NCBI GenBank assembly: GCA_943371025.1
Contig: CALRTC020000022.1
Coordinates: forward strand, 1-64,000
Direction of reading: 5' to 3'
DNA: 64,000 nt
Source of the DNA: Niveispirillum sp943371025
Lineage (GTDB): Bacteria > Pseudomonadota > Alphaproteobacteria > Azospirillales > Azospirillaceae
How positions within the stretch are numbered: the stretch's first letter is position 1; every line of letters starts with the position of its first letter. Shown here piece by piece: positions 54,545 to 63,093 of the stretch. The translations under genes and the position numbers were made by a program. A model generated the notes under the pieces. It saw only the letters and a list, made by a program, of their open reading frames with translations. It searched no databases and was not told the DNA's origin.

Positions 54545-55273
54545 TTATTCGGCCGGGCGGGGACGCAGGGAGCTTTCGGTATCGCGTAGGGCGCCTGACA
54601 CCAGCGTGCGCATGGCCGCCCGGGCCGCATCGGGACCGCCGGCCGCGATGGCATCGAACACGGCCCAATGGTCGCCCATCGGGTCACGGGGCAGGGCGCT
54701 GCGCCTTGCCTTGAAGATGGTGGTCCAGCGCACGGCAGCCGTGATGCCCGTCGACAACTGGGCCAGCAGCGGGTTGGAAGCTGCCTCCAGCACCTGTTCG
54801 TGAAACTCGATATCGGCGTCGCGGCCTTCCTGGGTTTCCAGCCCATGCTGTTCCATGCGCTGCAACGCCTGACGCATGCGGGTGACCTGGGTGGCGTCGC
54901 GCCGTTCGGCGGCCAGGGCCGCCACCTCCGGCTCCACGATCATGCGCAGTTCGAACAGGTTGCGCACCAGATCGGGGCTGGGCTCATTCTCAAACACCCA
55001 GGACAGCACGTCGGGGTCCAGCAGGTTCCAGCGGGAGCGGGCGCAGACGGTGGTACCCGTCTTGGTCCGGCTTTCCACCAGACCCTTGGCCGCGAGCGTG
55101 CGCAGCGCCTCCCGATAGGCGCTGCGGGAGACCTGCAATTGTTCGGAAAAGGCGATTTCCGTTTCAAGCACTTGGCCCGGCTTATATTCGCCCGTGACGA
55201 TGGCCGTGCCCAGCCGGCGGGCGATGGCGCCGTGACGGCGGGTGGGCTTGGCCGGAAGGTCGCTTTTCGCCAT
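54545..55273 (-). CDS. GntR-family regulator, FCD (FadR) subgroup
   Basis: A 242-residue regulator. The winged helix (residues about 15-75: ARRLGTAIVTGEYKPGQVLETE, VSRSAYREALRTLAAKGLV) is followed by an all-helical FCD ligand domain. That domain has the expected metal-binding pattern (FELRMIVEPEVAALAA, DIEFHEQVLEAASNPLL, DHWAVFDAIAAG). FCD regulators with sugar-acid genes usually bind aldonic or uronic acids. Its start overlaps the aldose epimerase stop (ATGA). Candidate operators with GTATAC and TTGTCGGACAA lie in the divergent region upstream. Confidence 0.9.
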   Translation of the reverse strand: MAKSDLPAKPTRRHGAIARRLGTAIVTGEYKPGQVLETEIAFSEQLQVSRSAYREALRTLAAKGLVESRTKTGTTVCARSRWNLLDPDVLSWVFENEPSPDLVRNLFELRMIVEPEVAALAAERRDATQVTRMRQALQRMEQHGLETQEGRDADIEFHEQVLEAASNPLLAQLSTGITAAVRWTTIFKARRSALPRDPMGDHWAVFDAIAAGGPDAARAAMRTLVSGALRDTESSLRPRPAE

Positions 55274-56367
55274 CAGGTCCGCTCCGGCTCCGTCGAGAAA
55301 TGATAGGTGGAGACATGCCGGTATTCAGAACCGGGATCAAGCCGGACGCTGCCGAAATGCGGCTGGTTGGCAGTGTCGGGAAAGCGCTGCGGTTCCAGGC
55401 AGAAGCCATCCGCCTGCCGGTAAAGCCGCCCGCCCTTGCCGATCAGGCTGCCGGGCAGGAAATTGCCCGAATAGAATTGCAGCCCCGGTTCCGTCGTGGC
55501 CAGGGTCAGGGCCCGGCCAGAAGCCGGATGCAGGACATGGGCCGCCATTTTTCCACCATTCAGCACGTAATTATGGTCGTAGCCACGGGCCAGGGTCAGT
55601 TGCGGGTCGCGCCCGTCGCGGATGCGGGCGCCGATGGCGGCCGGCTGCCGGAAATCAAAGGGCGTGCCGGCCACGTCCATGAAATCCCCGGTCGGGATCA
55701 GGTCGGGGTCGACGGGTGTGATGCGGTCCCCATCCAGGGTCAGCACATGGTCCAGCACATCGGCGCCGGCGGACAGGCCGGCCAGATTGAAATAGGCATG
55801 GTTGGTCAGGTTGACGATGGTGGACGCATCGGTCCTAGCCGTCAGCGTCACCGTCAGTCGGTCGTCATCATCCAGCGCATAATCGGCCGTGATGTCCAAG
55901 GCACCGGGAAACCCTTCCTCTCCCGCCGGGCTGTGATAGGTGAAGCGGGCACTGTGGTCGGTGTGGCTGGCCAGCGCCCACAGCCTCAGGTCCAGCCCCA
56001 GCATCCCGCCATGCAGGCAGTTCGGCCCGTCATTGCAAGGCACCTGATAGGCCTGCCCATCCAGGGTGAAGCGGCCCCCGGCGATGCGGTTGGCGCAGCG
56101 GCCGGCGATGGACCCGAAAAAGGTCCGGGTGGCCAGATAATCGGCCACGCTGTCATGGCCCAGGACGATGTCGTCCAGCTTGCCCGACCGGTCGGGCGCC
56201 CACAGCGACTGTACGGCCGCCCCCAGGGTCAGCAGTCGCAGGGTCAGGCGGCCGCCCGTGATGGTCACCGCCTGCACGTCCCGTCCGTCCGGCATCCGGC
56301 CGAAGGGAAGACAGCCGGGACGGGGAGGGATGGGCGCGCTGGCCTGCATGGTATCGCCTGTCTGCAT
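55273..56367 (-). CDS. galM: aldose 1-epimerase (galactose mutarotase family)
   Basis: A 364-residue cytoplasmic mutarotase that interconverts alpha and beta anomers of aldoses. Blocks are GCANRIAGGRFTLDGQAYQV-like (NRIAGGRF), GPNCLHGG with the catalytic His, LTNHAYFNLAG, and the catalytic Glu near the end in TTEPGLQFYSGNFL. The start ATG at 56367 was taken; ATG at 56349 is also possible. It is divergent from the semialdehyde dehydrogenase, so it may serve D-xylose or L-arabinose entry into oxidative catabolism. Confidence 0.9.
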   Translation of the reverse strand: MQTGDTMQASAPIPPRPGCLPFGRMPDGRDVQAVTITGGRLTLRLLTLGAAVQSLWAPDRSGKLDDIVLGHDSVADYLATRTFFGSIAGRCANRIAGGRFTLDGQAYQVPCNDGPNCLHGGMLGLDLRLWALASHTDHSARFTYHSPAGEEGFPGALDITADYALDDDDRLTVTLTARTDASTIVNLTNHAYFNLAGLSAGADVLDHVLTLDGDRITPVDPDLIPTGDFMDVAGTPFDFRQPAAIGARIRDGRDPQLTLARGYDHNYVLNGGKMAAHVLHPASGRALTLATTEPGLQFYSGNFLPGSLIGKGGRLYRQADGFCLEPQRFPDTANQPHFGSVRLDPGSEYRHVSTYHFSTEPERT

Positions 56368-56385
56368 GGTGGATATGCTGCTAAT

Positions 56386-56402
56386 AGTATACTCCGACAA
56401 TT
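56386..56402. promoter_or_regulatory. candidate GntR operator AGTATACT + TCCGACAATT
   Basis: The eight-base palindrome AGTATACT is fused to TCCGACAATT. The second element is the inverse of AATTGTCGGA found at 56497. This is 20 bp upstream of the aldose epimerase start, so a bound regulator would block that promoter. A GTATACT site also precedes the GH115 operon. Confidence 0.45.
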
Positions 56403-56498
56403 GACGCCAGCTACTCCATTGCATGCGTGGGAATCCTGCCCATATGGGGGCGACAATGTCCGGCCGACGGCCGGCTTCCGGCCATGACAAGGCTGGAA

Positions 56499-56509
56499 TT
56501 GTCGGACAA
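56499..56509. promoter_or_regulatory. candidate GntR operator TTGTCGGACAA
   Basis: An 11-base near-perfect palindrome (TTGTC-x-GACAA type) of the form bound by many FCD regulators. It is 48 bp upstream of the dehydrogenase start and shares AATTGTCGGA with the site at 56386-56402. Confidence 0.45.
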
Positions 56510-56556
56510 AAAAGTCTAAGGATGCGGCCAAACCTGAAGGTATAAGGAAACGGATC

Positions 56557-58128
56557 ATGCCTCTGCACGGGAAATTGCTGATCGGCCGCAGCCGCGTCGC
56601 CACGGAAGGCGGCTTCTTCGCCATCGATCCGTCCACGGATGGCGAATTGCCGACCAGCTTCGCCCAGGCCACGCCCGACCATACCGATGCGGCAGCCAAG
56701 CTGGCCTGGGCCGCGTTCGATGGTTTCCGGGAGACGCCGGCGGAGACACGGGCCCGTTTCCTGGAAAAGATCGCCGACAATATCCTGGCGCTGGGGGATG
56801 AGCTGCTGGAGCGGGCCGGGGCCGAAACTGGCCTGCCGCGCGCCCGCCTGGAAGGCGAACGCGGCCGCACCATGGGCCAGTTGCGCCTGTTCGCCAGCGT
56901 GCTACGCCAGGGGGACTGGAACGGCGCCCGCATCGACCCGGCCATGCCGGAGCGCAAGCCGCTGCCGCGCGCCGATATCCGGCTGCGCTTCATCCCCGTG
57001 GGTCCGGTGGCCGTGTTCGGCGCGTCGAACTTCCCGCTGGCCTTCTCTGTGGCCGGTGGCGACACGGCCTCGGCCCTGGCTGCCGGCTGTCCGGTGGTGG
57101 TGAAGGCCCATTCGGCCCATCCCGGCACGTCGGAACTGGTGGGCGAGGCAATCGCCGCCGCCGTGGCCGAACTGGGCCTGCCGGAGGGGGTCTTCTCCCT
57201 GCTGTGCGGCACCAAGCGTGAATACGGCCAGGCCCTGGTGGCCCATCCGCATATCAAGGCCGTGGGCTTCACCGGCTCGCGCGGTGGTGGCCAAGCCCTG
57301 ATCCAGATCGCGCAGAACCGTCCGGAACCCATTCCGGTCTATGCGGAGATGAGCAGCATCAACCCTGTCGTGCTGCTGCCGTCCGCCCTGTCGGCACGGG
57401 CCGAGGCGCTGGGTGGGGCCTTTGTCGGGTCGCTGACCATGGGGGCGGGACAGTTCTGCACCAATCCCGGCCTGATCCTGGCCGTGGAAGGCGAGGCGCT
57501 GGACCGGTTCACGGCCGCCGCCGCTGCCGCGCTGGCCAATGTCGCCCCCATCACCATGCTGACACCCGGCATCTGCAAGGCCTATCGCACGGGCGTGGAG
57601 ACGCTGGCGTCGCATGAGAAGGTGACGACCCTGGCCCGCGTGGCGGAAGCCGGCGGCAACCGGGGGGCCGGCGCCCTGTTCAGCGTCACGGCCGCCGATT
57701 TCCTGGCTGACCCCGTGCTGGGGCATGAGGTGTTCGGGTCGTCGTCAGTCGTCGTCCGTTGCCCGGATCTCGCCACGCTGAAGGATGTGCTGGAGCATCT
57801 GGAAGGGCAGTTGACAGCGACGCTGCATCTGGACGAAGGCGACCATGACGCGGCGGCCACGCTGCTGCCGACGCTGGAACGCCGCGCCGGCCGTATCCTG
57901 GCAAATGGCTGGCCCACGGGCGTGGAAGTCTGCCACGCCATGGTGCATGGCGGCCCGTACCCGGCTACGTCCGACAGCCGGTCCACGTCGGTTGGCACGC
58001 TGGCCATCGACCGCTTTCTGCGCCCCGTCAGCTATCAGGACATCCCCGATGCGCTGCTGCCGGCCGCGCTGAAGCGCGACAACCCGCTGGGCATCGCCCG
58101 CCGGGTGGATGGTGTGGTGCAGCGCTGA
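56557..58128 (+). CDS. alpha-ketoglutarate semialdehyde (2,5-dioxovalerate) dehydrogenase
   Basis: A 523-residue NADP-type aldehyde dehydrogenase. The N-terminal FAVDPSTG-like start (FAIDPSTDGELPTSF), PVAVFGASNFPLAFSVAGGDTASALAAG by position 150-177, and the catalytic Cys in GAGQFCTNPG and Glu in VYAEMSSINPV match the KGSADH group. It oxidises 2,5-dioxopentanoate to 2-oxoglutarate, the last step of oxidative pentose (Weimberg-type), glucarate or hydroxyproline routes. The gene is divergent from aldose epimerase and a GntR regulator, which favours sugar acids. Confidence 0.9.
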   Translation: MPLHGKLLIGRSRVATEGGFFAIDPSTDGELPTSFAQATPDHTDAAAKLAWAAFDGFRETPAETRARFLEKIADNILALGDELLERAGAETGLPRARLEGERGRTMGQLRLFASVLRQGDWNGARIDPAMPERKPLPRADIRLRFIPVGPVAVFGASNFPLAFSVAGGDTASALAAGCPVVVKAHSAHPGTSELVGEAIAAAVAELGLPEGVFSLLCGTKREYGQALVAHPHIKAVGFTGSRGGGQALIQIAQNRPEPIPVYAEMSSINPVVLLPSALSARAEALGGAFVGSLTMGAGQFCTNPGLILAVEGEALDRFTAAAAAALANVAPITMLTPGICKAYRTGVETLASHEKVTTLARVAEAGGNRGAGALFSVTAADFLADPVLGHEVFGSSSVVVRCPDLATLKDVLEHLEGQLTATLHLDEGDHDAAATLLPTLERRAGRILANGWPTGVEVCHAMVHGGPYPATSDSRSTSVGTLAIDRFLRPVSYQDIPDALLPAALKRDNPLGIARRVDGVVQR

Positions 58129-58135
58129 ATCAGAA

Positions 58136-58167
58136 CGGCGGCGGGTCGATGATCCGCCGCCGGTTTT
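58136..58167 (+). terminator. terminator after the semialdehyde dehydrogenase gene
   Basis: The perfect stem CGGCGGCGG/CCGCCGCCG has a nine-base loop and is followed by GTTTTG. It begins eight bases after the stop codon. The T tract is short but the stem is strong. Confidence 0.75.
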
Positions 58168-58205
58168 GCTTTGGTGCCTGTATAGTCCGTATTGAAGCAT
58201 CCTCC

Positions 58206-58321
58206 ACCGTCACCCCGGCGAAAGCCGGGGTCCAGCGTGAGGCGCGGTCAGCGCCGATATGAGTCTTGTCGCGGCAGACGCCGCTCGGCCCTGGACCCCG
58301 GCCGCAGCATGGGTGACGGTT
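58206..58321. repeat. REP-like inverted repeat, variant copy 3
   Basis: The left arm ACCGTCACCCCGGC-GAAA-GCCGGGG-TCCAG and the right arm CTGGACCCCGGC...GGGTGACGGT are complementary at their outer and inner parts. The right inner hairpin has lost its loop sequence. The TCCAG/CTGGA inner block is shared with copies 1, 2 and 4. It lies between the dehydrogenase gene and the convergent rlmH gene. Confidence 0.8.
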
Positions 58322-58368
58322 GTGAGAGCCAATCCGGTTCCATCAAAACCAGACAAAGCCTCAGTCAC

Positions 58369-58827
58369 TCACACCCGATGATAGGGATGCCCGGCCAGGA
58401 TCTGCTGGGCGCGGTAGATCTGTTCGGCCAGCATGCCGCGCACCATCATGTGCGGCCAGGTCATGGGGCTGAAGGCCAGGACCAGGGCCGCCTTCTGCCG
58501 CACCGACGGGTCCAGCCCGTCCGCCCCGCCAATGACAAAGGCCAGATCGCCCACAGCGGCATCGCGCCACTGGCCCATGCGGGCGGCGAAATCCTCCGAC
58601 CCCATCATGCGGCCGCGTTCATCCAGCGCCACGATGGTCGCACCGCTGGGAATGGCGGAAAGCAGCAGCTCCGCCTCCGCCCGCTTCAGTTCCTCGCCTT
58701 CCAGCCGCTTCTTGGTTTCAACCTCGCGAAGCTGGAAGGGCCAGGTGATGCGGGCCTTGTATTCATCAAACAGATCGCGGGCGGGGCCCGGCTTGGCCTT
58801 GCCGACGGCCGCCAGCCACAGGCGCAT
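58369..58827 (-). CDS. rlmH: 23S rRNA (pseudouridine1915-N3)-methyltransferase RlmH
   Basis: A 152-residue SPOUT methyltransferase that modifies helix 69 of 23S rRNA. FVIGGADGLDPSV is the SAM-binding knot motif, and LAFSPMTWPHMMVRGMLAEQIYRA with the terminal HPYHR is diagnostic. Its ATG overlaps the stop of rsfS (TAATG arrangement). Normal length. Confidence 0.96.
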   Translation of the reverse strand: MRLWLAAVGKAKPGPARDLFDEYKARITWPFQLREVETKKRLEGEELKRAEAELLLSAIPSGATIVALDERGRMMGSEDFAARMGQWRDAAVGDLAFVIGGADGLDPSVRQKAALVLAFSPMTWPHMMVRGMLAEQIYRAQQILAGHPYHRV

Positions 58828-59273
58828 TACTGCGCCGGCCCGCCGTCGAACCCGGCCGTCAGCGCCTTCAGCGAGGCCGGCGGCTCCACGCCCCACATCT
58901 TTTCGATGCAGTAGAAGGCGCGCACTTCCGGGCGGAACAGGTGGACGATGACGTCACCGCTGTCGACCAGCACCCAGTCGCACTGCGGATAGCCTTCCGG
59001 ATTACCGGCATGGATGCCCAGGTCGCGCAGCTTGCGCACCATATGGTCGGCCATGGCGCCCACCTGACGGGCCGACCGGCCCGTGGTGACGACCAGATAG
59101 TCGGCCATGCTGGTCTTGCCGCGCAGGTCGATGGTGATCGTGTCCTCGGCCTGATCCTCGTCCAACACGGACAGGATCAGGGCAAGGGTGCGCTCCGGCA
59201 TGTCTTCGGCGGCGATAACGCCACCGGCCGGCTGCTGGGAAGGTTCTGCACTCACGATCTGGGTCACCGACAT
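58827..59273 (-). CDS. rsfS: ribosome silencing factor RsfS
   Basis: A 148-residue DUF143/Iojap protein that binds uL14 and blocks subunit joining in starvation. The core is DLRGKTSMADYLVVTTGRSARQVGAMADH by position about 45-75, then GNPEGYPQCDWVLVDSGDVIVHLF, the most conserved block. An N-terminal extension of about 25 residues is low-conservation and the start may be further in. It lies between nadD and rlmH as in many bacteria. Confidence 0.94.
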   Translation of the reverse strand: MSVTQIVSAEPSQQPAGGVIAAEDMPERTLALILSVLDEDQAEDTITIDLRGKTSMADYLVVTTGRSARQVGAMADHMVRKLRDLGIHAGNPEGYPQCDWVLVDSGDVIVHLFRPEVRAFYCIEKMWGVEPPASLKALTAGFDGGPAQ

Positions 59274-59293
59274 CTATCCTTGGGCGAAAATGA

Positions 59294-59974
59294 TCAACTG
59301 CCTTGCCTGCCGCCAGCCAGCCCCTGCCGGATGGCGGTCGCCGAAGCGGGATGAAGGGGGGCGTCCAGGAACACCCAGACGGGGGGCGGCAGGTCGGCCA
59401 GACCCTTCGCCCGTCGCACATTCACCCGCGCAGCGGCAAAACGCCGGGAAGCCTTGCCGCCCAGCGCAGAGGTAGAATAGGGATGTCTGGGGAATATCGC
59501 AACCGGGACCTGGGTGAAAATCCGCGTCCATGATCGCCAGTGCGGCACCTGCAACAGGTTATCCGCCCCCATCAGCCAGACGAATTTCACCCCTGGAAAA
59601 TGCCGTTTCAGGGCTGCCAGCGTGTCGACCGTGTAGCGGGTGCCAAGGCTGGTTTCGATGTCCGTCACCACGATGCGCGGATGGGCGGCAACGGTCCGCG
59701 CGCGGGCCAGCCGGTCGGCCAGTTTTCCCATGCCGTCCAAGGGCTTCAGCGGATTTTGCGGGCTGACCAGCCACCAGACCTGATCCAGGCCCAGCCGCTT
59801 CAGCGCCATCAGCGACATGTGCCGATGGCCATCATGGGCGGGGTTGAAGGACCCACCCAGCAGCCCGATGCGCATACCCTTCCACAGGCTGCCGGCCAGT
59901 GGCTTCGGCAGGGCGCGAACGGCCCTGCCATGCGCGGCGGGCGGGGCAGGGCGGTCAGGGCCGCGTATGCCCAT
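59294..59974 (-). CDS. nadD: nicotinate-nucleotide adenylyltransferase NadD
   Basis: A nucleotidyltransferase making deamido-NAD from nicotinate mononucleotide and ATP. GGSFNPAHDGHRHMS holds the ATP-binding motif, WLVSPQNPLKP and WLMGADNLLQVPHW are family blocks, and PASATAIRQG is the C-terminal motif. With the start at 59974 it has 226 residues and overlaps the end of proA by 20 bp. A later ATG at 59875 would give 193 residues starting directly at the fold; both are possible. Confidence 0.93.
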   Translation of the reverse strand: MGIRGPDRPAPPAAHGRAVRALPKPLAGSLWKGMRIGLLGGSFNPAHDGHRHMSLMALKRLGLDQVWWLVSPQNPLKPLDGMGKLADRLARARTVAAHPRIVVTDIETSLGTRYTVDTLAALKRHFPGVKFVWLMGADNLLQVPHWRSWTRIFTQVPVAIFPRHPYSTSALGGKASRRFAAARVNVRRAKGLADLPPPVWVFLDAPLHPASATAIRQGLAGGRQGS

Positions 59975-61229
59975 CGCCCCGCACCACATACTTGTAGCTG
60001 GTCAGCTGTTCGGCCCCCACGGGACCACGGGCATGCAGCTTGCCCGTGGAAATGCCGATTTCCGCGCCAAAACCGAATTCGCCGCCATCGGCGAATTGGG
60101 TGGAGGCATTGTGCAGGACGATGCCGCTGTCGACGCGGGCCAGGAATCGGGCGGCGGCGTCCGCATCCTCCGTGATGATGCTGTCGGTATGGTGGCTGCC
60201 ATGGCGGCCGATATGGTCGATGGCGGCATCCACATCGTCGACCAGCTTCACCGACAGGATGGCATCCAGATATTCGGTGTCCCAGTCCTCTTCCGTGGCC
60301 GGCTTCACCCGCGCATCCAGTGCCTGCACGCCGGCATCGCCACGGATTTCACACCCCGCCTGGATCAGGTCGTCCAGGATGGGGGGCAGCAGGGACGCGG
60401 CGATGTCCTTGTGGACCAGCAGGGTTTCGGCCGCCCCGCAGATGCCCGTGCGGCGCATCTTGGCGTTCAGCGTCACGCGCCGCGCCTTGTCCGCATCGGC
60501 TTCCTTGTCCAGATAGACGTGACAGATGCCATCCAGGTGATAGATCACGGGCACGCGGCTTTCAGCGGCGACGCGGCCCGTCAGTGACTTGCCGCCGCGC
60601 GGGATCACCACGTCGATCCAGCGGGTCATGGTCAGCATTTCGCCAACGGCCGCGCGGTCGGTCGTGGGCGGCATCTGGATGGCATCACGCGGCAGCCCGG
60701 CCGCGTCCAGCCCGGCATGCAGGGCGGCCAGGATGGCGCGGGCGGAATGGAAGCTCTCCGACCCGCCGCGCAGGATGGCGGCATTGCCGGATTTCAGGCA
60801 AAGGCCGCCGGCATCGGCCGTCACATTCGGCCGGCTTTCAAAGATGATGGCGATGACGCCCAGCGGCACACGCACCTTTTCGAACCGCAAGCCATTGGGC
60901 CGTTCCCAGCGTTCCAGCACGGCGCCCAGCGGATCGGGCCGGTCCGCGATCTCCTCCAGCCCCTTGGCCATCGCCTCCACCCGCGCCGGGTTCAGCATCA
61001 GCCGGTCCAGCATGGAAGGCGACAGGTCCTTTTCCGTGGCCCCGGCCATGTCCAGCGCATTGGCGGCCAGGATGTCGGCCATGCGGGCGCGCAGGGTGGA
61101 CGCCGCCACCCGCAGCGCCTGATCCCGCGCCGCCGCCGGCGCCATCGCCACAATCGCGGACGCGGCGCGGGCGCGGCGGCCCAAACCATCCATGACGGAG
61201 GCGATATGCTGACGGTCGATGCTGTCCAT
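59955..61229 (-). CDS. proA: gamma-glutamyl phosphate reductase ProA
   Basis: A 424-residue aldehyde-dehydrogenase-fold enzyme of proline synthesis that reduces gamma-glutamyl phosphate to the semialdehyde with NADPH. The catalytic Cys is in RTGICGAAETLLV, and VPLGVIAIIFESRPNVTADAG by position about 118-138 is diagnostic. No proB is adjacent within the window. Full length. Confidence 0.96.
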   Translation of the reverse strand: MDSIDRQHIASVMDGLGRRARAASAIVAMAPAAARDQALRVAASTLRARMADILAANALDMAGATEKDLSPSMLDRLMLNPARVEAMAKGLEEIADRPDPLGAVLERWERPNGLRFEKVRVPLGVIAIIFESRPNVTADAGGLCLKSGNAAILRGGSESFHSARAILAALHAGLDAAGLPRDAIQMPPTTDRAAVGEMLTMTRWIDVVIPRGGKSLTGRVAAESRVPVIYHLDGICHVYLDKEADADKARRVTLNAKMRRTGICGAAETLLVHKDIAASLLPPILDDLIQAGCEIRGDAGVQALDARVKPATEEDWDTEYLDAILSVKLVDDVDAAIDHIGRHGSHHTDSIITEDADAAARFLARVDSGIVLHNASTQFADGGEFGFGAEIGISTGKLHARGPVGAEQLTSYKYVVRGDGHTRP

Positions 61230-61327
61230 GGCGGCGGGTTCCGTTGCGGTGGGGGAATGACCCTACAATGTCACGGGGCCGGTTTCACCCCTGACGCTTT
61301 GATACCGGCCATGCTAAGCTGTGGCCC

Positions 61328-61561
61328 ATGTCGATCAGCAGCATCAACAGCGCCCCGATGGACCTGACGCGCGCCGGCCTGGAAGGCTTCACGGCGGCGC
61401 AAGCGACTGTGCAGGCGGCGACCGAACAGGTGGCGGCGGGCAATCTGGACCCAGCCGTGATCCTGGATGTGAAACAGGCCGAAGTGACGGCAGGCGTCAG
61501 TGCCGCCATCATCAAGAGCGATCAGCAGAATTTCCAGCGGCTGCTGGATGTTTTGGTTTAG
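61328..61561 (+). CDS. small hypothetical helical protein
   Basis: A 77-residue protein of alternating polar and apolar residues likely to form two helices, alanine-rich, without signal peptide or membrane segment. The frame (AGNLDPAVILDVKQAEVTAG, then IIKSDQQNFQRLLDVLV) looks like a real coding sequence, and codon use is normal. The ending recalls small flagellar or motility-associated proteins of alphaproteobacteria, but I cannot assign it. Divergent from proA. Confidence 0.6.
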   Translation: MSISSINSAPMDLTRAGLEGFTAAQATVQAATEQVAAGNLDPAVILDVKQAEVTAGVSAAIIKSDQQNFQRLLDVLV

Positions 61562-61588
61562 GGCTGGCCTTTCCAAAATCACCAAGGT

Positions 61589-61680
61589 GCCTTCCCCGCG
61601 AAAGCGGGGATCCAGGGGCCACCAAGAACCACATGTCGGTGCGCTTGGCCCCTGGACCCCCGCTTTCGCGGGGGAGACAG
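61589..61680. repeat. REP-like inverted repeat, copy 4
   Basis: Arms GCCTTCCCCGCGAAAGCGGG (left) and its near-complement on the right enclose an inner CTTGGCCCCTGGA/TCCAGGGGCCACCAAG pair. Each arm has the CCCCGC-GAAA-GCGGGG hairpin. It lies between the small helical protein gene and the convergent aspartate aminotransferase gene. Confidence 0.85.
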
Positions 61681-61704
61681 TGGAAGGTTATGGGTGACGC
61701 AGTC

Positions 61705-62907
61705 TTACTTCAAGCTGCCGCAGAAACGCTGGATGCGCGTGCAGGCTTCTTCCAGCACCTCATTGCTGGTGGCGTAGGAGATGCGGAAGAAGGGCGACAG
61801 GCCGAAGGCTGCGCCATGCACCACGGCCACGCCTTCGGCTTCCAGCAGTTCGGACGCGAAATCCTCGTCCGTCTCGATGACCTTGCCCGTGGGGGCCGTC
61901 TTGCCGATGGTGCCGGCGCAGGACGGGTAGACGTAGAAGGCGCCTTCCGGGTTGGGGCAGGAGAGGCCGGTGGCCTGGTTCAGCATGGACACCACCAGAT
62001 CGCGGCGCGTCTGGAACACGGCGGCGCGTTCCTTGATGAAGTCCTGCGGGCCGTTCAGCGCCTCCACGGCGGCGGCCTGGGAGATGCTGGTCGGGTTGCT
62101 GGTCGACTGGCTCTGGATCACGCCCATGGCCTTGATCAGGGCCTTGGGCCCGGCGGCATAGCCGATGCGCCAGCCCGTCATGGAATAGGACTTGGACACG
62201 CCATTGACCGTCAGGGTGCGATCGTAAAGGGCCGGCACGACCTCTGCGATAGTCGTGAACTTGAAATCATCAAAGACCAGATGTTCATACATATCGTCGG
62301 TCATGATGTAGACATGGGCATGGCGAAGCAGCACTTCGCCCAGGGCCTTCAGCTCGTCCGCCGTATAGGCCGCCCCCGTCGGGTTGGACGGGCTGTTCAG
62401 GATCAGCCACTTGGTCTTCGGCGTGATGGCGGCTTCCAGATCGGCCGGCTGCAGCTTGAAGCCGTTTTCCGCCGGGCAGGCGACGGACACGGGCGTGCCC
62501 TCGGCCAACTGCACCATGTCGGGGTAGGAGACCCAGTAGGGGGCGGGGATGATCACCTCGTCCCCGGCATTCAGGGTGGCCATCAGGGCATTGTACAGCA
62601 CCTGCTTGCCGCCCACGCCGACCGTCACCTGATCCGGGGTGTAGGTCAGGCCATTCTCCCGCGCGAACTTGGCGACGATGGCCTTTTTCAGCTCCGGCGT
62701 GCCGTCCACGTCGGTGTAACGGGTCTGGCCCTGCTCGATGGCGCGGATGCCGGCGGCGCGGATATTTTCCGGCGTGTCGAAATCGGGTTCACCAGCGCCC
62801 AGACCGATCACGTCACGGCCGGCGGCTTTCAGTGCGCGGGCCTTGCTCGTCACCGCGATGGTGGGCGAGGGCTTGATGCGGGACAGGCGGTCGGCAAGGA
62901 ACGACAT
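61705..62907 (-). CDS. aspC: aspartate aminotransferase
   Basis: A 400-residue PLP-dependent class I aminotransferase of the alphaproteobacterial AatA type (start LADRLSRIKPSPTIAVTSKA). The PLP lysine is in VNGVSKSYSMTGWRIGY; NSPSNPTGAAY and FRISYATSNEVLEEA contain the conserved Asn and the substrate-binding Arg. AGGGGAAAA lies before the ATG. It transfers the amino group between aspartate and 2-oxoglutarate. Monocistronic and divergent from the NERD-like gene. Confidence 0.94.
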   Translation of the reverse strand: MSFLADRLSRIKPSPTIAVTSKARALKAAGRDVIGLGAGEPDFDTPENIRAAGIRAIEQGQTRYTDVDGTPELKKAIVAKFARENGLTYTPDQVTVGVGGKQVLYNALMATLNAGDEVIIPAPYWVSYPDMVQLAEGTPVSVACPAENGFKLQPADLEAAITPKTKWLILNSPSNPTGAAYTADELKALGEVLLRHAHVYIMTDDMYEHLVFDDFKFTTIAEVVPALYDRTLTVNGVSKSYSMTGWRIGYAAGPKALIKAMGVIQSQSTSNPTSISQAAAVEALNGPQDFIKERAAVFQTRRDLVVSMLNQATGLSCPNPEGAFYVYPSCAGTIGKTAPTGKVIETDEDFASELLEAEGVAVVHGAAFGLSPFFRISYATSNEVLEEACTRIQRFCGSLK

Positions 62908-63093
62908 TCATTTTCCCCTGGTTGGGACGGATTATGACCGGGCAGGGACCTTAAAGCGGTCGATCATTGTCGCCAAGCACAGGATTGTTATAGGACAACC
63001 GCGTTTTGGGCAGGGGTGGGAAACGTCCCCCAAACGGCCTATACCCCGCAGAGATGGTGACATCTGCCACCTGCTGGGGTATTTCCCAGCCTC

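Noticed and set aside
37340..61680. CRISPR array
   Set aside because: The recurring units are single inverted repeats scattered over 24 kb, without regular spacers or cas genes.
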